NCBI RefSeq assembly: GCF_905220705.1
Contig: NZ_CAJNAT010000030.1
Location: forward strand, 22,895 to 86,894
DNA length: 64,000 bases
Direction: 5' to 3'
From: Paraburkholderia domus
GTDB lineage: Bacteria; Pseudomonadota; Gammaproteobacteria; Burkholderiales; Burkholderiaceae
Part shown: piece by piece, positions 17,096-25,685 of the stretch
Layout: every line of letters begins with the position of its first letter
Position numbering within the stretch: the stretch's first letter is position 1
Translations under genes and position numbers: made by a program
The notes under the pieces: generated by a model
What the model was told of the DNA's origin: nothing
The model's database searches: none
Seen by the model: the letters and a program-made list of their open reading frames with translations, nothing else

Positions 17096-17793
17096 CAGCT
17101 CTTCCCCTTCCTGCGAGCTGAAACTTGCAGCGTTTGCCCCGGGAAGATCGCATCCAGACTGTCCAGACCGTTCTCTGCTGCGACCTCCAGATAATCCGTT
17201 CCTCCGGCCAGTGCCGTACTTACGCCATGGGTAATTTGCGCGAGAGAGGTCGCGTCCGGCACATTCACTACGGTTGTTGCAGGTGACTTCAACTGCTCTT
17301 CGGCACCTTGCAGTGTCAAACTGCCATCTGCTGCCAGAACCAGCGTTGCCGTCGCTCGTAACGGCGTCGCGTCGCGTTCGAAGAGGGTGTAGCGAATCGA
17401 CAGCGAACTCATGCGGCCTGAAAAATAGCCTCTGCCGTCCCAGCGCATTTGCCCCCACCTGACCTGTAAGTAGCGCGGCTCACTGTCGGCTGGATTGACG
17501 TTGTAACAGAGCGAGCGAAGATGGGTGAGTTGGCGATCGATCGGTGTGTGGTTGCCCGGCATCCTGGCATCGAACAACAACTCCAGCGTCAATCCACCCG
17601 GGCGCGTTTGCACGTAGCGATTGCTTTGCCGGGTGGTGTTGATGAACAGATCCGGGCGGTAGTCCGTTTGATAATCTAGCGACACGGAATCCGGGTTGTA
17701 CATCGCTGACAACGTCCCGGACAACTGCGTCATTTCTCGATCGCTGTAAGCATTCAGGGTGAGTTTTGCCGGCCTACGCTGCAACACATTCAT
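17095..17793 (-). CDS. pvc7: LysM-domain hub/baseplate adaptor, Pvc7/Afp7-like
   Basis: A 232-residue protein. The N-terminal 150 residues match the Pvc7/Afp7 adaptor family (AMYNPDSVSLDYQTDY, then PGGLTLELLFDARMPG), and a LysM-like module sits at the C-terminus (DYLEVAAENGLDSLDAIFPG, TLQVSA). In tailed phages and eCIS this protein (gp53-like) links hub and wedges. The start overlaps the pvc6 stop by 4 bp and the end overlaps pvc8 by one base, consistent with coupled translation in fixed ratios. Confidence 0.9.
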   Translation of the reverse strand: MNVLQRRPAKLTLNAYSDREMTQLSGTLSAMYNPDSVSLDYQTDYRPDLFINTTRQSNRYVQTRPGGLTLELLFDARMPGNHTPIDRQLTHLRSLCYNVNPADSEPRYLQVRWGQMRWDGRGYFSGRMSSLSIRYTLFERDATPLRATATLVLAADGSLTLQGAEEQLKSPATTVVNVPDATSLAQITHGVSTALAGGTDYLEVAAENGLDSLDAIFPGQTLQVSARRKGKS

Positions 17794-17972
17794 CTTGCCC
17801 CCCAGCCTTCATCGCGTAGCTGCTCGATAACCCGTCGCGTGACCGCCCGAATCAGGCGCTCCTCCTGAAATTGCTCCAGCGCGAGACTGAGTTGCGGCGC
17901 CACAGTCGGTGCGCTGTCCTCGGGCGAGACGACTTTGGCCTGAATGACCAGTTCCCTGATTTCAAGCGTCAT
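17790..17972 (-). CDS. pvc6: Small eCIS protein, Pvc6/Afp6-like (DUF5908 family)
   Basis: Sixty codons from ATG 17972 (MTLEIRELVIQAKV); an ORF of 102 codons can be drawn from 18098 but its extra 42 residues are out-of-frame sequence of pvc5. The pattern 'xIEIRELVIKAxV' followed by a charged helix (LIRAVTRRVIEQLRDEGW) is that of DUF5908, the short conserved protein between tube and LysM genes in PVC/Afp loci. Its role is not settled. It overlaps pvc5 by an ATGA and pvc7 by 4 bp. Confidence 0.85.
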   Translation of the reverse strand: MTLEIRELVIQAKVVSPEDSAPTVAPQLSLALEQFQEERLIRAVTRRVIEQLRDEGWGAR

Positions 17973-18439
17973 AGCTTTACTCCCATTGGAATCATTTCCT
18001 GATAACGCAACTCGAGCGTATTGATCAGTACCCTGCTGCTTGTGGCATCGAGATCGCTGGTGTGCCAGCGGACTGGCAACGCCTTGGTTATCAGCCAATT
18101 AGTTAGAGGCAAAGCATCGACATCGAACACCGTAATGACCGCATCCAGATACATCACCTTGCCGGTCAGTAGCTGAGCGTTGAACATGATGCTCAACGGT
18201 GTAAGCGCCATCACGCCACGCTCCAATCTCAGCGAGCCGTGCTGGATTTTCCCGGCGAAATAGTGGTTGCGCAGATTCTCTCCGCCCTCACTATGGGCGG
18301 AGACATTCAATTCGCGGCTTAGCCCGGCGATATTCTGGAAGCTCGCATCCAGAACACTGGGAACAGGCATCCGATTGAACCAGAACGTCGCGGCAAAACG
18401 ATGGGATACCGAGGGCTGGAAGAATGCGGGATTTCCCAT
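17969..18439 (-). CDS. pvc5: Tube protein (gp19 family), Pvc5/Afp5-like
   Basis: A 156-residue member of the phage T4 gp19-like tube family: MGNPAFFQPSVSHRF at the start, an LSRELNVSAHSEGGENLRNH segment (the conserved region before the HYFAGK loop), then LERGVMALTPLSIMF and the C-terminal LINTLELRYQEM strand. In PVC particles Pvc5 is the tube-initiator ring at the baseplate, whereas Pvc1 forms the main tube. The start overlaps the pvc4 stop (TAATG). Confidence 0.92.
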   Translation of the reverse strand: MGNPAFFQPSVSHRFAATFWFNRMPVPSVLDASFQNIAGLSRELNVSAHSEGGENLRNHYFAGKIQHGSLRLERGVMALTPLSIMFNAQLLTGKVMYLDAVITVFDVDALPLTNWLITKALPVRWHTSDLDATSSRVLINTLELRYQEMIPMGVKL

Positions 18440-19659
18440 TAGTCACTCCCAACCGCAGCGCTGACCGGCGGTTGCATCAAACTCAAGCGCGTATCGAACG
18501 CCAGGCTAATGACGATGAACTCAGCCGGGCAGGCAACCGCCACACCGACCTTCATGATCATTTTCCCGTTTGCAATGTCCTCCTCGGTCATGGTTTCGTT
18601 GAGTCCAATCTGTATGTAAAACGCCTCTTGCTCTTCCGTGCCGTGCAAGCCGCCGTCCAGCCAGAGTTGCCGCAACCAGAGATGAGCCAGGCCCTGATAT
18701 TTGATCCAGGTGAGGGCGTTATTGGTCTCGAACACGAAGTGTCGGCCAATCCGGCTAAGCTCCGCCTCGATATAGGAAATAAGCCGACGAATTTGCACAT
18801 AGAGCCAAGGCGAAGCGGGATCCGGCGTCAGCGTGCGGCAGCCCCACACGCGTGTGCCGCGGCCGGGAAAACTTCGGATCAAGTTAACTGAAGCACCACC
18901 GGGCTGGAACAGGCCATTCGACTGCAGCCAGGATTGGGAGGGCTTCACAACCTGTGCCAGCGCCACGTTGGCCGGCGCTTTCCACACGCCTGACTGCCGG
19001 TCGGCGTACTCAATCACCGCCGCGACTGCGGCTGACGGTGGCACGACAACGGGATTCAGTTCGTCCTCACCGTAGTTGGTCACGAGATGCGGCCAGTAAG
19101 CAGCACCGCATTCGGGGTCGGCAGGGGCACTATGAAGAAAACTTTCCAGGCAGGCTGCGGTATCAGCCGCTGTGTCTGGCGTATCGAATAGACCCAATAC
19201 GCCCTGCTTCGCGCGGCAAATATTCAGTAGCGCCAACCACATTTGTGCCCAACTGCTGCTGTCAGCACCGTCCAACAAAACCATATCCGGTATCGCCGCG
19301 AGTGTAATGCTGTTGTTGGCGGCCAGCGCCCGCAGTATCCTGGCATCGCTAAACGCGGCAATCAGTTGATCCGGATTGACTTCTTCCAGGTCCCCATACG
19401 TGCCGACAGAAAGCACGAAGCCACCCCGACCGCCGTTGTCGAAGTAGTGTTTCACCGCATAGCAGAGGATGCCGTTGCTGATGGAAACGCCACCGAACAT
19501 GCTCTCATAGTCCGAAAAGCTGTTGATCGGGACGATTGAGTACGCCTCGCCCTGTTGGGTATAGCCGATGAACAACGGCACAGCACTTGCCATTCCATCG
19601 GCTTGCCCCGGAATGACCTGCTCACTGAAGGTGACATCCGGCTGACTTATCCCCATCAT
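18439..19659 (-). CDS. pvc4: Contractile sheath protein, Pvc4/Afp4-like
   Basis: A 406-residue sheath paralogue. The conserved C-terminal half contains SGVWKAPANVALAQVVKP, SFPGRGTRVWGCRTL, YVQIRRLISYIEAELSR and a final MIMKVGVAVACPAEFIVISL strand, all diagnostic of the gpFI/TssC-like eCIS sheath. The ribosome site TAAGGGG lies seven bases before the first ATG. Sheath proteins form the outer cylinder whose contraction drives the tube; Pvc4 is thought to be a minor ring component near the baseplate. Confidence 0.92.
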   Translation of the reverse strand: MMGISQPDVTFSEQVIPGQADGMASAVPLFIGYTQQGEAYSIVPINSFSDYESMFGGVSISNGILCYAVKHYFDNGGRGGFVLSVGTYGDLEEVNPDQLIAAFSDARILRALAANNSITLAAIPDMVLLDGADSSSWAQMWLALLNICRAKQGVLGLFDTPDTAADTAACLESFLHSAPADPECGAAYWPHLVTNYGEDELNPVVVPPSAAVAAVIEYADRQSGVWKAPANVALAQVVKPSQSWLQSNGLFQPGGASVNLIRSFPGRGTRVWGCRTLTPDPASPWLYVQIRRLISYIEAELSRIGRHFVFETNNALTWIKYQGLAHLWLRQLWLDGGLHGTEEQEAFYIQIGLNETMTEEDIANGKMIMKVGVAVACPAEFIVISLAFDTRLSLMQPPVSAAVGSD

Positions 19660-19725
19660 GGAAATGCCCCTTACATTAACGCCCTGATTTCACGCAGGAT
19701 TCCTGATAGATAAAACACAGAAATT

Positions 19726-21057
19726 TTACGAGGAAAGATTTTGGGTAAATTGAAGAATGATGAATTCCGCGGGCCGAACGGCCGCCATCCCGACATCGAC
19801 AATCATTTTCCCTTGCGCTATATCGTCGTCTGTCATGGTGATTCCGTTACCAATCTTGACGAAATAGGCCTCTTTAGCCGTAGCGCCAAGCAATGCGCCT
19901 TGTCGCCACAAACTATGTAAATAATTTTCAATGGCACTTCGGACTTTCTCCCAGGTGGGTTCGCTGTTTGGTTCGAAAACCATAGGTTGCATGGCTTTCT
20001 TTATATCCCGCTCCGCACTGTTGAAAAACCGTCGCACAGAGATATAACGCCAGCTGGTATCGCTATTACTTGTTGCCCCTGCCATGGTTCGCGCCCCCCA
20101 AACCACGACTCCCCGGCCGGCAAAATTGCGCAATACATTAATGCCGGCATCATTCATGCTCCCTTGGGCATCGTCAGACACTGCTTCTGTAACACCCGTA
20201 ACGCCGGCGAGGGCTACATTGGCCGGTGCCGCCCATACACCACGACGGGAGTCAACTGAACAATAAACGCCCGCAATTGCGCCAGTCGGATTCAGAGTGA
20301 GCGGCTCCGCCAGCTTATCGTCGATATCAGCACTTACCTTGTCATAAAGCGTCGAATTGATGCTCTTCAAATCAGCCAGATTTTTTACGGCGCTGGCCGC
20401 GGCATCAACATAGCCATTTACAACAATGGCGGAATCCTGGGGACGATGCTGGAAATAAGGCGTATGTACATTCGGATAATATGCCGCGGTCAGGTCCTTC
20501 TGGGTTGGTGGTCCGCTGAGGCCGTTACCACTTGTTCCAATCAGGAAATAGCCATTTCCATCCACCAACAAGGTGCTAAGGCTACTATATTCCTTGTCGC
20601 CTCCGCCAATCGCAACGATCAGCGTTATATCAGTTTCCTGGCTAATCGCAGCGGGAAATGCATTGATCTCCGCATCATTATCGTCATAAGACAGAAGATA
20701 GCAGGGTCCGCCGCCATTCTCAAAATATTGCCTAACGTAAAATCCTTGATTCGCCACACAATTTATTGAATCTGAATAGCTATAGGAAGAATCCTGATTT
20801 TCCGGATCTTCCACGTCATCCGCACTGACAACACTAGAAGTAATATTGACGGTGAGATCTGCATCCAACGAAAACCTCGAACTAAAATCCAGCCAATTTG
20901 CAATGCGAACGCATTGACTGGGTGGAGCGGTCGAACCATCAATTGGATTGAATAGACCAATAAACACGGGCACAGCAGTCGGCGCATTATTTACAGACAT
21001 CGACATCGAAGCCTGCTCGTCGACATATACACCAGGATAACTAGTAGTGACCGACAT
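19726..21057 (-). CDS. pvc3: Contractile sheath protein, Pvc3/Afp3-like
   Basis: A 443-residue sheath paralogue, longer than the other two by an insertion in the surface domain (about residues 60-230). The start MSVTTSYPGVYVDEQASMSM is nearly identical in pattern to that of pvc2 (PGVYVEEDASPSLSI). The C-terminal domain carries RRGVWAAPANVALAGVTGVT, FAGRGVVVWGARTM and GMAAVRPAEFIILQFTQ. The extra surface domain probably decorates the exterior of the particle. It is separated from pvc4 by 66 bp and from pvc2 by 59 bp, without overlap, so each sheath has its own ribosome site and can be made in different amounts. Confidence 0.93.
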   Translation of the reverse strand: MSVTTSYPGVYVDEQASMSMSVNNAPTAVPVFIGLFNPIDGSTAPPSQCVRIANWLDFSSRFSLDADLTVNITSSVVSADDVEDPENQDSSYSYSDSINCVANQGFYVRQYFENGGGPCYLLSYDDNDAEINAFPAAISQETDITLIVAIGGGDKEYSSLSTLLVDGNGYFLIGTSGNGLSGPPTQKDLTAAYYPNVHTPYFQHRPQDSAIVVNGYVDAAASAVKNLADLKSINSTLYDKVSADIDDKLAEPLTLNPTGAIAGVYCSVDSRRGVWAAPANVALAGVTGVTEAVSDDAQGSMNDAGINVLRNFAGRGVVVWGARTMAGATSNSDTSWRYISVRRFFNSAERDIKKAMQPMVFEPNSEPTWEKVRSAIENYLHSLWRQGALLGATAKEAYFVKIGNGITMTDDDIAQGKMIVDVGMAAVRPAEFIILQFTQNLSS

Positions 21058-21116
21058 GGAATTCCTCTTAACATTCGCACCATCGACTAACTTACGCTAC
21101 CGAACAACGGATTAAA

Positions 21117-22220
21117 TCAGCCCTGTCCAACGTTCTGTGTAAATTGCAAAACAATAAACTCAGCCGGCCGAACTGCGGCCATGCCAACATTTACAATCAT
21201 TTTCCCCTGCGCAATATCGTCAGATGTCATGGTGAGACCCTCGCCAATCTGCACGAAATACGCTTCCTTTTCGCTTTCACCCACCAGCGCTCCCGCTTGC
21301 CAGAGACCGTAAAGATAATTGGTGATAGCGCTGCGTACCTTCTCCCAAACGGGCTGGCCGTTCGGTTCGAATACCATAGATCGCAAGGCGGATTTAATAT
21401 CCCGCTCAGCGCTATCGAACAGTCGGCGCACCGGGATGTAACGCCAGTTGTCGCTGTCCTCCAACGTTCTGGCACCCCACACAACCGTGCCGCCGCCCAC
21501 CGCGTTACGGATCATGTTGATCGCCAACCCGCTGTTAAATTGCCCTTGCAGGTCATCGGTGACTTTATATAAAGGTTGGTAATTTGCTGGAAGATAGACA
21601 TTCGCCGGTGCTTTCCACACCCCGCGCGTGCGATCTACGGAACAGTAAATCCCTGCCACGACGACACTCGGAGGAATATTATTGGAGGTCCAATTTGCCC
21701 TGAGATACGGATAGTAGACAGCCACGCAAGGGTTGGATTGCCAGGCGGGCTTATAAGTAGATGTCATTTCGGACTGGGAACCGTCCATGATTGCGAATCG
21801 TCCGGTGCCCGGCTGGCATAGCGTGCCAATATCTGCAGAATCTACGTCTAAGACACCCTGCCCAACGATCAGGGAAATATCGTCGTAGCAGGGAATCCTG
21901 GCTGTCGCGCAGTTCCCTAGTACAAGATAGCAATAGCCTCCGCGGTTTTCGAAGTACGCGCGAATGGCCGTATCCCTGTGCCCGTCATCGCTGCTGCCGA
22001 AATCAAACGCGTAGTCTTCACCGAGGATGGTTTTTACGTTTTTGACATAGTCCAACCATGAAGTTATTCTCATGCATTGTTGATTATCACTGCCCTTCAC
22101 CAGGCGATCGTCATTGCCAACAATAATGGCAGGCACCGCTGTAGCCGAATTATTAATAGATAACGAGGGTGAAGCGTCCTCTTCAACGTAGACACCCGGA
22201 TAACTCACTGTCACAGGCAT
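21117..22220 (-). CDS. pvc2: Major contractile sheath protein, Pvc2/Afp2-like
   Basis: A 367-residue protein, the first of three sheath genes, beginning MPVTVSYPGVYVEEDASPSL. The C-terminal domain contains TRGVWKAPANVYLPANYQPL, GGTVVWGARTLED, YIPVRRLFDSAERDIK and MAAVRPAEFIVLQFTQNV. In PVC particles Pvc2 is the main sheath subunit. A good ribosome site (AAGGAG, 8 nt before ATG) supports the start. It lies 40 bp after the tube gene, so the two most abundant particle components are the first genes of the operon. Confidence 0.94.
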   Translation of the reverse strand: MPVTVSYPGVYVEEDASPSLSINNSATAVPAIIVGNDDRLVKGSDNQQCMRITSWLDYVKNVKTILGEDYAFDFGSSDDGHRDTAIRAYFENRGGYCYLVLGNCATARIPCYDDISLIVGQGVLDVDSADIGTLCQPGTGRFAIMDGSQSEMTSTYKPAWQSNPCVAVYYPYLRANWTSNNIPPSVVVAGIYCSVDRTRGVWKAPANVYLPANYQPLYKVTDDLQGQFNSGLAINMIRNAVGGGTVVWGARTLEDSDNWRYIPVRRLFDSAERDIKSALRSMVFEPNGQPVWEKVRSAITNYLYGLWQAGALVGESEKEAYFVQIGEGLTMTSDDIAQGKMIVNVGMAAVRPAEFIVLQFTQNVGQG

Positions 22221-22260
22221 ACAACGAACTCCTTAAAGCAAGATCAAGTTTCAAAGAAAT

Positions 22261-22710
22261 TCAATTAGCCCGCATCGTTACCCGGTCGGCCATCAATGTC
22301 ATTTCCTGCACCGCCGCTTCATTACTGGTAGCGTCCAGCGATGGCGAAGTCAACGAGGTCGGGAACGCATTCGATACGTTCCACGTAAACAGAAGCGTCG
22401 TTCCCGCGTCGTCGGTCAGACTGATGGTGATATCTTTCTTCTCAACCTTATTAAGCGAAATCGAGTTAATCCAGTCGAAAAGTTCAGAGTCTTTTCGAAA
22501 AACCCCTTTTCGCAACGTGATCGAACTCGGTTGACGCTGACCGGGCATTTTGAACCAGTTACCGGTGCCGTCTCGGTATTCGATGGTTTCATACTTGACA
22601 TCTAGTCCTGACACGCTATTGAACTGGACGCTCTCGCTACCCAGGGAAACCATGAACCGGTAGGTCGGAATCGGATATGACGCAGCAATCTGATCGGCAG
22701 TAGTTGCCAT
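22261..22710 (-). CDS. pvc1: Major tube protein (gp19 family), Pvc1/Afp1-like
   Basis: A 149-residue gp19-family protein from ATG 22710 (MATTADQIAASYPIPTYRF); GAGGG nine bases upstream supports this start over an ATG at 22737. It carries VQFNSVSGLDVKYETIEYRD, PGQRQPSSITLRKGVFRKD and DITISLTDDAG, the standard eCIS inner-tube signatures. It stacks as hexamers to form the needle that carries cargo in its lumen. As first gene of the operon it follows a possible promoter at 22821-22849. Confidence 0.94.
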   Translation of the reverse strand: MATTADQIAASYPIPTYRFMVSLGSESVQFNSVSGLDVKYETIEYRDGTGNWFKMPGQRQPSSITLRKGVFRKDSELFDWINSISLNKVEKKDITISLTDDAGTTLLFTWNVSNAFPTSLTSPSLDATSNEAAVQEMTLMADRVTMRAN

Positions 22711-22820
22711 TTTTTTTGCCCTCTTAGCGAACATCACTCACGTGAAAATTAAACTTCGAGTACGGATTACACGTTCACGAGACAAAAATTGCGCTCACGG
22801 CGAAAGCCATTTTTCAACGC

Positions 22821-22849
22821 ATTAAAAATTTGCCTTTCTTTGCCTTCAA
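22821..22849 (-). promoter_or_regulatory. Putative sigma-70 promoter of the injection-system operon
   Basis: On the minus strand TTGAAG (complement of 22844-22849), a 17-nt spacer and TTTAAT (22821-22826) form a fair sigma-70 site, ending about 110 nt before the pvc1 start codon. The surrounding 22741-22900 is markedly A+T-rich. No regulator gene lies next to it, so the long leader or a global factor may decide when the operon is on. Confidence 0.35.
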
Positions 22850-23198
22850 TCAATCGAACGAGTGATCGAAGCTTAATACGTCTTCAATAACCTTGCGTTG
22901 TGGCATTTTGTCCAGAAAGTATGCGGATTAGCGTCCAGCCCGCTTACCGCGGAATACGACGCGAGCGCTCATGCGCCCTGCATGCAATCCGGGCGCCTGT
23001 AACGCACAACGTTGGGGGAACGGAGATTGAAACCAAAGAACCCGCAGTCGCCCGCTTGAGTGAGCGCCGCGTGGATGTGCCCATTTCGGGCGTGGGAATG
23101 GAGTTGGAGCGAGAGCCGCGGGCGGACGTGAGTCGCGGCAATTGGCGATGAGGGGGCCTCGCACCGCCGGATTGAACAGACCTAATTTCGACACGGGC
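22850..23198. other. Gene-free stretch at the right border of the eCIS block
   Basis: The first part is A+T-rich leader sequence of the operon. Near 22920 the composition switches abruptly to G+C-rich sequence. Open frames exist on both strands (22900-23151 plus, 22928-23200 minus), but they have no ribosome site and no recognisable protein pattern. I see no integrase, tRNA end or direct repeat. The switch marks the likely junction between the transferred block and the older backbone. Confidence 0.5.
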
Positions 23199-23253
23199 AC
23201 CCAGAACGTCGACGACGCGCCCTCATCGCGGCAGCATCGTCGACGTTCCGGGT
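23199..23253. terminator. Long hairpin downstream of the APC permease gene
   Basis: A 17-nt arm ACCCAGAACGTCGACGA (23199-23215) pairs with 23237-23253, with one G-T wobble-compatible mismatch and a 21-nt loop. It lies 20 bp beyond the permease stop at 23273. There is only a short T-run on either side, so termination is plausible but not certain; it may also be a palindromic repeat. Confidence 0.5.
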
Positions 23254-23272
23254 TTGGCGAACCGAATCTACT

Positions 23273-24646
23273 TCACACTCCAGCGGCCACTTCGGGCGGC
23301 GCCTGACGGAAACCACGCGTGAGCCAGCCGAGATAGCACAGTCCCAGCACGAACCAGATTGCGCCCATCACCAACGCGGTCGTCTCCAGACTGACCAGCA
23401 GCCACAGATCCGCCAGCGCACCCAGGAGCGGGAACAGCAGTCCGCCGAGTACGCTTATCGCCTGTGCACTCCCCTTCGCCAGAAAGAACTGCCGGATCAC
23501 ACACAGATTGACCGCGGTGAACGCGAGAAACGCGCCGAAATTGATGAAGGACGTCGACGTCGCCACATCGAGCTTCAACGCGACGAGACCGATTGCGCCC
23601 GCGATCGCGATGTTCAGCGCCGGCGTCTTGAACTTCGGATGCACAAAACCGAAGATGCGTTTGGGCAGTACTTCGTCGCGTCCCATCGCATACAGCAAAC
23701 GCCCCACGCTTGCCTGCGCCGAGATGCCGGACGCGAACTGCGCGAGAATCAGGCCGGCCAGAAACACCGTCACGAAGATATCGCCACCCACTTTGCGCGC
23801 GACTTCGAAAGCGGCCGAATCAGGGTCCTTGAACACCGCGCCGGGGTGCGCGAGTTGCACCGTGTACGCGGCGATCACGAAGATCGCGCCGCCGATCAGC
23901 GCAATCAGCACGATCGCGCGCGGCATGGTCTTCTCAGGGGCAATCGTTTCTTCGGTCAACGTCGACACCGCGTCGAAGCCGAGGTACGAATAGGCGGCAA
24001 TCGCGGCGCCGGCCATCGTCGCCGAGAACGGCACATGCGGCTTGAAGAACGGTTCGGCCGAAATCAGACCGCCGGGGCCGACCGCTGCGGTCACATAGTG
24101 ACAGCACAGCACGACGAACAACGCGACGATCGCGAGTTGCACGACCATCAGCACGATGTTGAAACGGTTGGCGAGCTCAATGCCGAGAATATTCAACGCA
24201 CTCGTCAACACGATGAACGCTACGATCCAGATCCAGCTCGGAATGTGCGGAAACGCGGCGCTTAGATACGCGGCGCCGATCAGCCAGATCACCATCGGCA
24301 GGAAAAAGTAATCGAGCAAGGTGGCCCATCCGATCATGAAGCCCAGATGCGGATTGAAGGTTCTGCGCGTGTACGTATAGGCAGACCCCGCCACTGGGAA
24401 TAGCCGCGCAAGCTTGCCGTAGCTGAGCGCGGTGAACGCGATCGCGACGAGGGCAATCAGATACGCGAGCGCGGCGGTATCGTTGCTGGCGCTCGCCAGC
24501 ACACCGTAGGTGCCGTAGACGATCAGCGGCGCCATATAGGCAAGGCCGAACAGCAGGACTGAAGGCAGGCCGAGCGTGCGCTTCAGATGCGCGCTTTGGG
24601 ACGCGGCAGATGCGCCCGTGCGCTCCGTGGGGGATGTTGGGGTCAT
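23273..24646 (-). CDS. APC-superfamily amino acid/polyamine permease
   Basis: A 457-residue integral membrane protein with about 12 hydrophobic helices. The N-terminal part LGLPSVLLFGLAYMAPLIVY followed by GVLASASN is the APC substrate-binding helix 1, and GFDAVSTLTEETIAPEKTMP is the conserved helix-6/loop signature. This places it near the PuuP/putrescine-importer branch. It lies downstream of the nitrilase-family gene on the same strand, 187 bp away, so it may import a compound that the hydrolase then processes. The substrate is not determined by sequence. Confidence 0.9.
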   Translation of the reverse strand: MTPTSPTERTGASAASQSAHLKRTLGLPSVLLFGLAYMAPLIVYGTYGVLASASNDTAALAYLIALVAIAFTALSYGKLARLFPVAGSAYTYTRRTFNPHLGFMIGWATLLDYFFLPMVIWLIGAAYLSAAFPHIPSWIWIVAFIVLTSALNILGIELANRFNIVLMVVQLAIVALFVVLCCHYVTAAVGPGGLISAEPFFKPHVPFSATMAGAAIAAYSYLGFDAVSTLTEETIAPEKTMPRAIVLIALIGGAIFVIAAYTVQLAHPGAVFKDPDSAAFEVARKVGGDIFVTVFLAGLILAQFASGISAQASVGRLLYAMGRDEVLPKRIFGFVHPKFKTPALNIAIAGAIGLVALKLDVATSTSFINFGAFLAFTAVNLCVIRQFFLAKGSAQAISVLGGLLFPLLGALADLWLLVSLETTALVMGAIWFVLGLCYLGWLTRGFRQAPPEVAAGV

Positions 24647-24833
24647 GCGGTGTCTCCTCTTGATAATGGGCGAGCGTCGTCGAGGGCGGCGTTGAACGCG
24701 CCCCGGTCGAGCTGTGTCGATCAGACTTGCTGAATGCGCATGGGTCGCGCCGATGATTCTTTGCCTGACGTGGTGCGCGAATGGATGTCTGGGTACTTAT
24801 GTGCCCATACACCTGCGCACCAGCGCGCGCACC

Positions 24834-25670
24834 TTAACGCGCGCGGATCACACGCGCACGTTGCCCGTGCTCGCCGTCCAGCGTCGCGAGGTCGAGCGCA
24901 ATGCGTGCATCATGCAGGTAACGATAGTGTTCGCGCGCCCCTTCGAGACGCGCCGGATCAAGCGTGGCGCGCAGGACATTTTCTTGCTGCCCGGCGTCGC
25001 ACACCACGTCGCCGAACGGATCGATCAACGCCGATTCACCGGGGAACGTGAGGTTGTCGTCACCTGAACCGATGCGATTCACGAGCGCCGCGAACATCTG
25101 ATTCTCCATCGCGCGCGCCACGATCGCCCGGCGATGCACGGGCCCGAATGGGTCCATATTGCCGTTCGTCACGATCAGCAGATCGGCGCCCAATGACGCA
25201 ACCGCACGCGCCGTTTCGGGAAATTCGATGTCGTAGCAGATCAGGATGCCAACGGTCAGGCCCTTGAAGTTGCACACTTCGTAACGGTCGCCCGGTTCGA
25301 ACACGCCGACGTCCGACGCCCACAGATGCGTCTTGCGATAGCGCAGCGCAATCTCGCCGTTCTCGTCGACCAGCACCGTGGTGTTGAAAAAGCGGTTACC
25401 GTCACGCTCGGCGAGACCCACCGCGACAGCTACGCGCGCTTCGCGCGCTGCATGGCGGACTGCGGTAAGCGACGGCCCGTCGATCGGTTCGGCCACGTCG
25501 CCGATGGTGTCGCGCGTCGGAAAGCCCGACAGCGTGGTCTCTGGAAACACGATCAGATCGGTCCCGGCCGCTCGTTGGGCGATGGTTTGCAGCACGCGTT
25601 GCACGTTTGCCCCGCCGACGCCCGCCGCGCCATCCATGATCGGGATCTGTGCCAGTTCGAGTTGAAGCAT
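24834..25670 (-). CDS. Nitrilase-superfamily carbon-nitrogen hydrolase
   Basis: A 278-residue protein with the complete catalytic triad of the nitrilase superfamily: E44 (VFPETTLSGF), K113 (RYRKTHLW) and C145 (GILICYDIEFPE). It hydrolyses a non-peptide C-N bond, probably an amide or N-carbamoyl group; nitrile hydrolysis is less likely. A good ribosome site (AGGAGA) precedes ATG 25670. Upstream lies a cluster of palindromic repeats and then the divergent LuxR regulator; downstream is an APC permease. Together they suggest uptake and hydrolysis of an amino acid or polyamine derivative. Confidence 0.9.
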   Translation of the reverse strand: MLQLELAQIPIMDGAAGVGGANVQRVLQTIAQRAAGTDLIVFPETTLSGFPTRDTIGDVAEPIDGPSLTAVRHAAREARVAVAVGLAERDGNRFFNTTVLVDENGEIALRYRKTHLWASDVGVFEPGDRYEVCNFKGLTVGILICYDIEFPETARAVASLGADLLIVTNGNMDPFGPVHRRAIVARAMENQMFAALVNRIGSGDDNLTFPGESALIDPFGDVVCDAGQQENVLRATLDPARLEGAREHYRYLHDARIALDLATLDGEHGQRARVIRAR

Positions 25671-25685
25671 TCTGTCTCCTGTGTC

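Noticed and set aside
17096..17458. N-terminal extension of the VgrG-like spike gene
   Set aside because: The extra residues come from the third-frame reading of pvc7 and have biased composition; ATG 17095 has a good ribosome site and gives a normal family N-terminus.
2271..22710. Type VI secretion system or prophage
   Set aside because: No TssJ/L/M, TssK, ClpV-N or Hcp of T6SS type; no capsid, terminase, portal or lysis genes. The presence of Pvc15-type ATPase, Pvc16 and three sheath paralogues fits an eCIS.
22900..23200. Small genes on both strands between the eCIS and the APC permease
   Set aside because: Frames overlap on opposite strands, lack ribosome sites and give Arg/Pro-rich low-information products.
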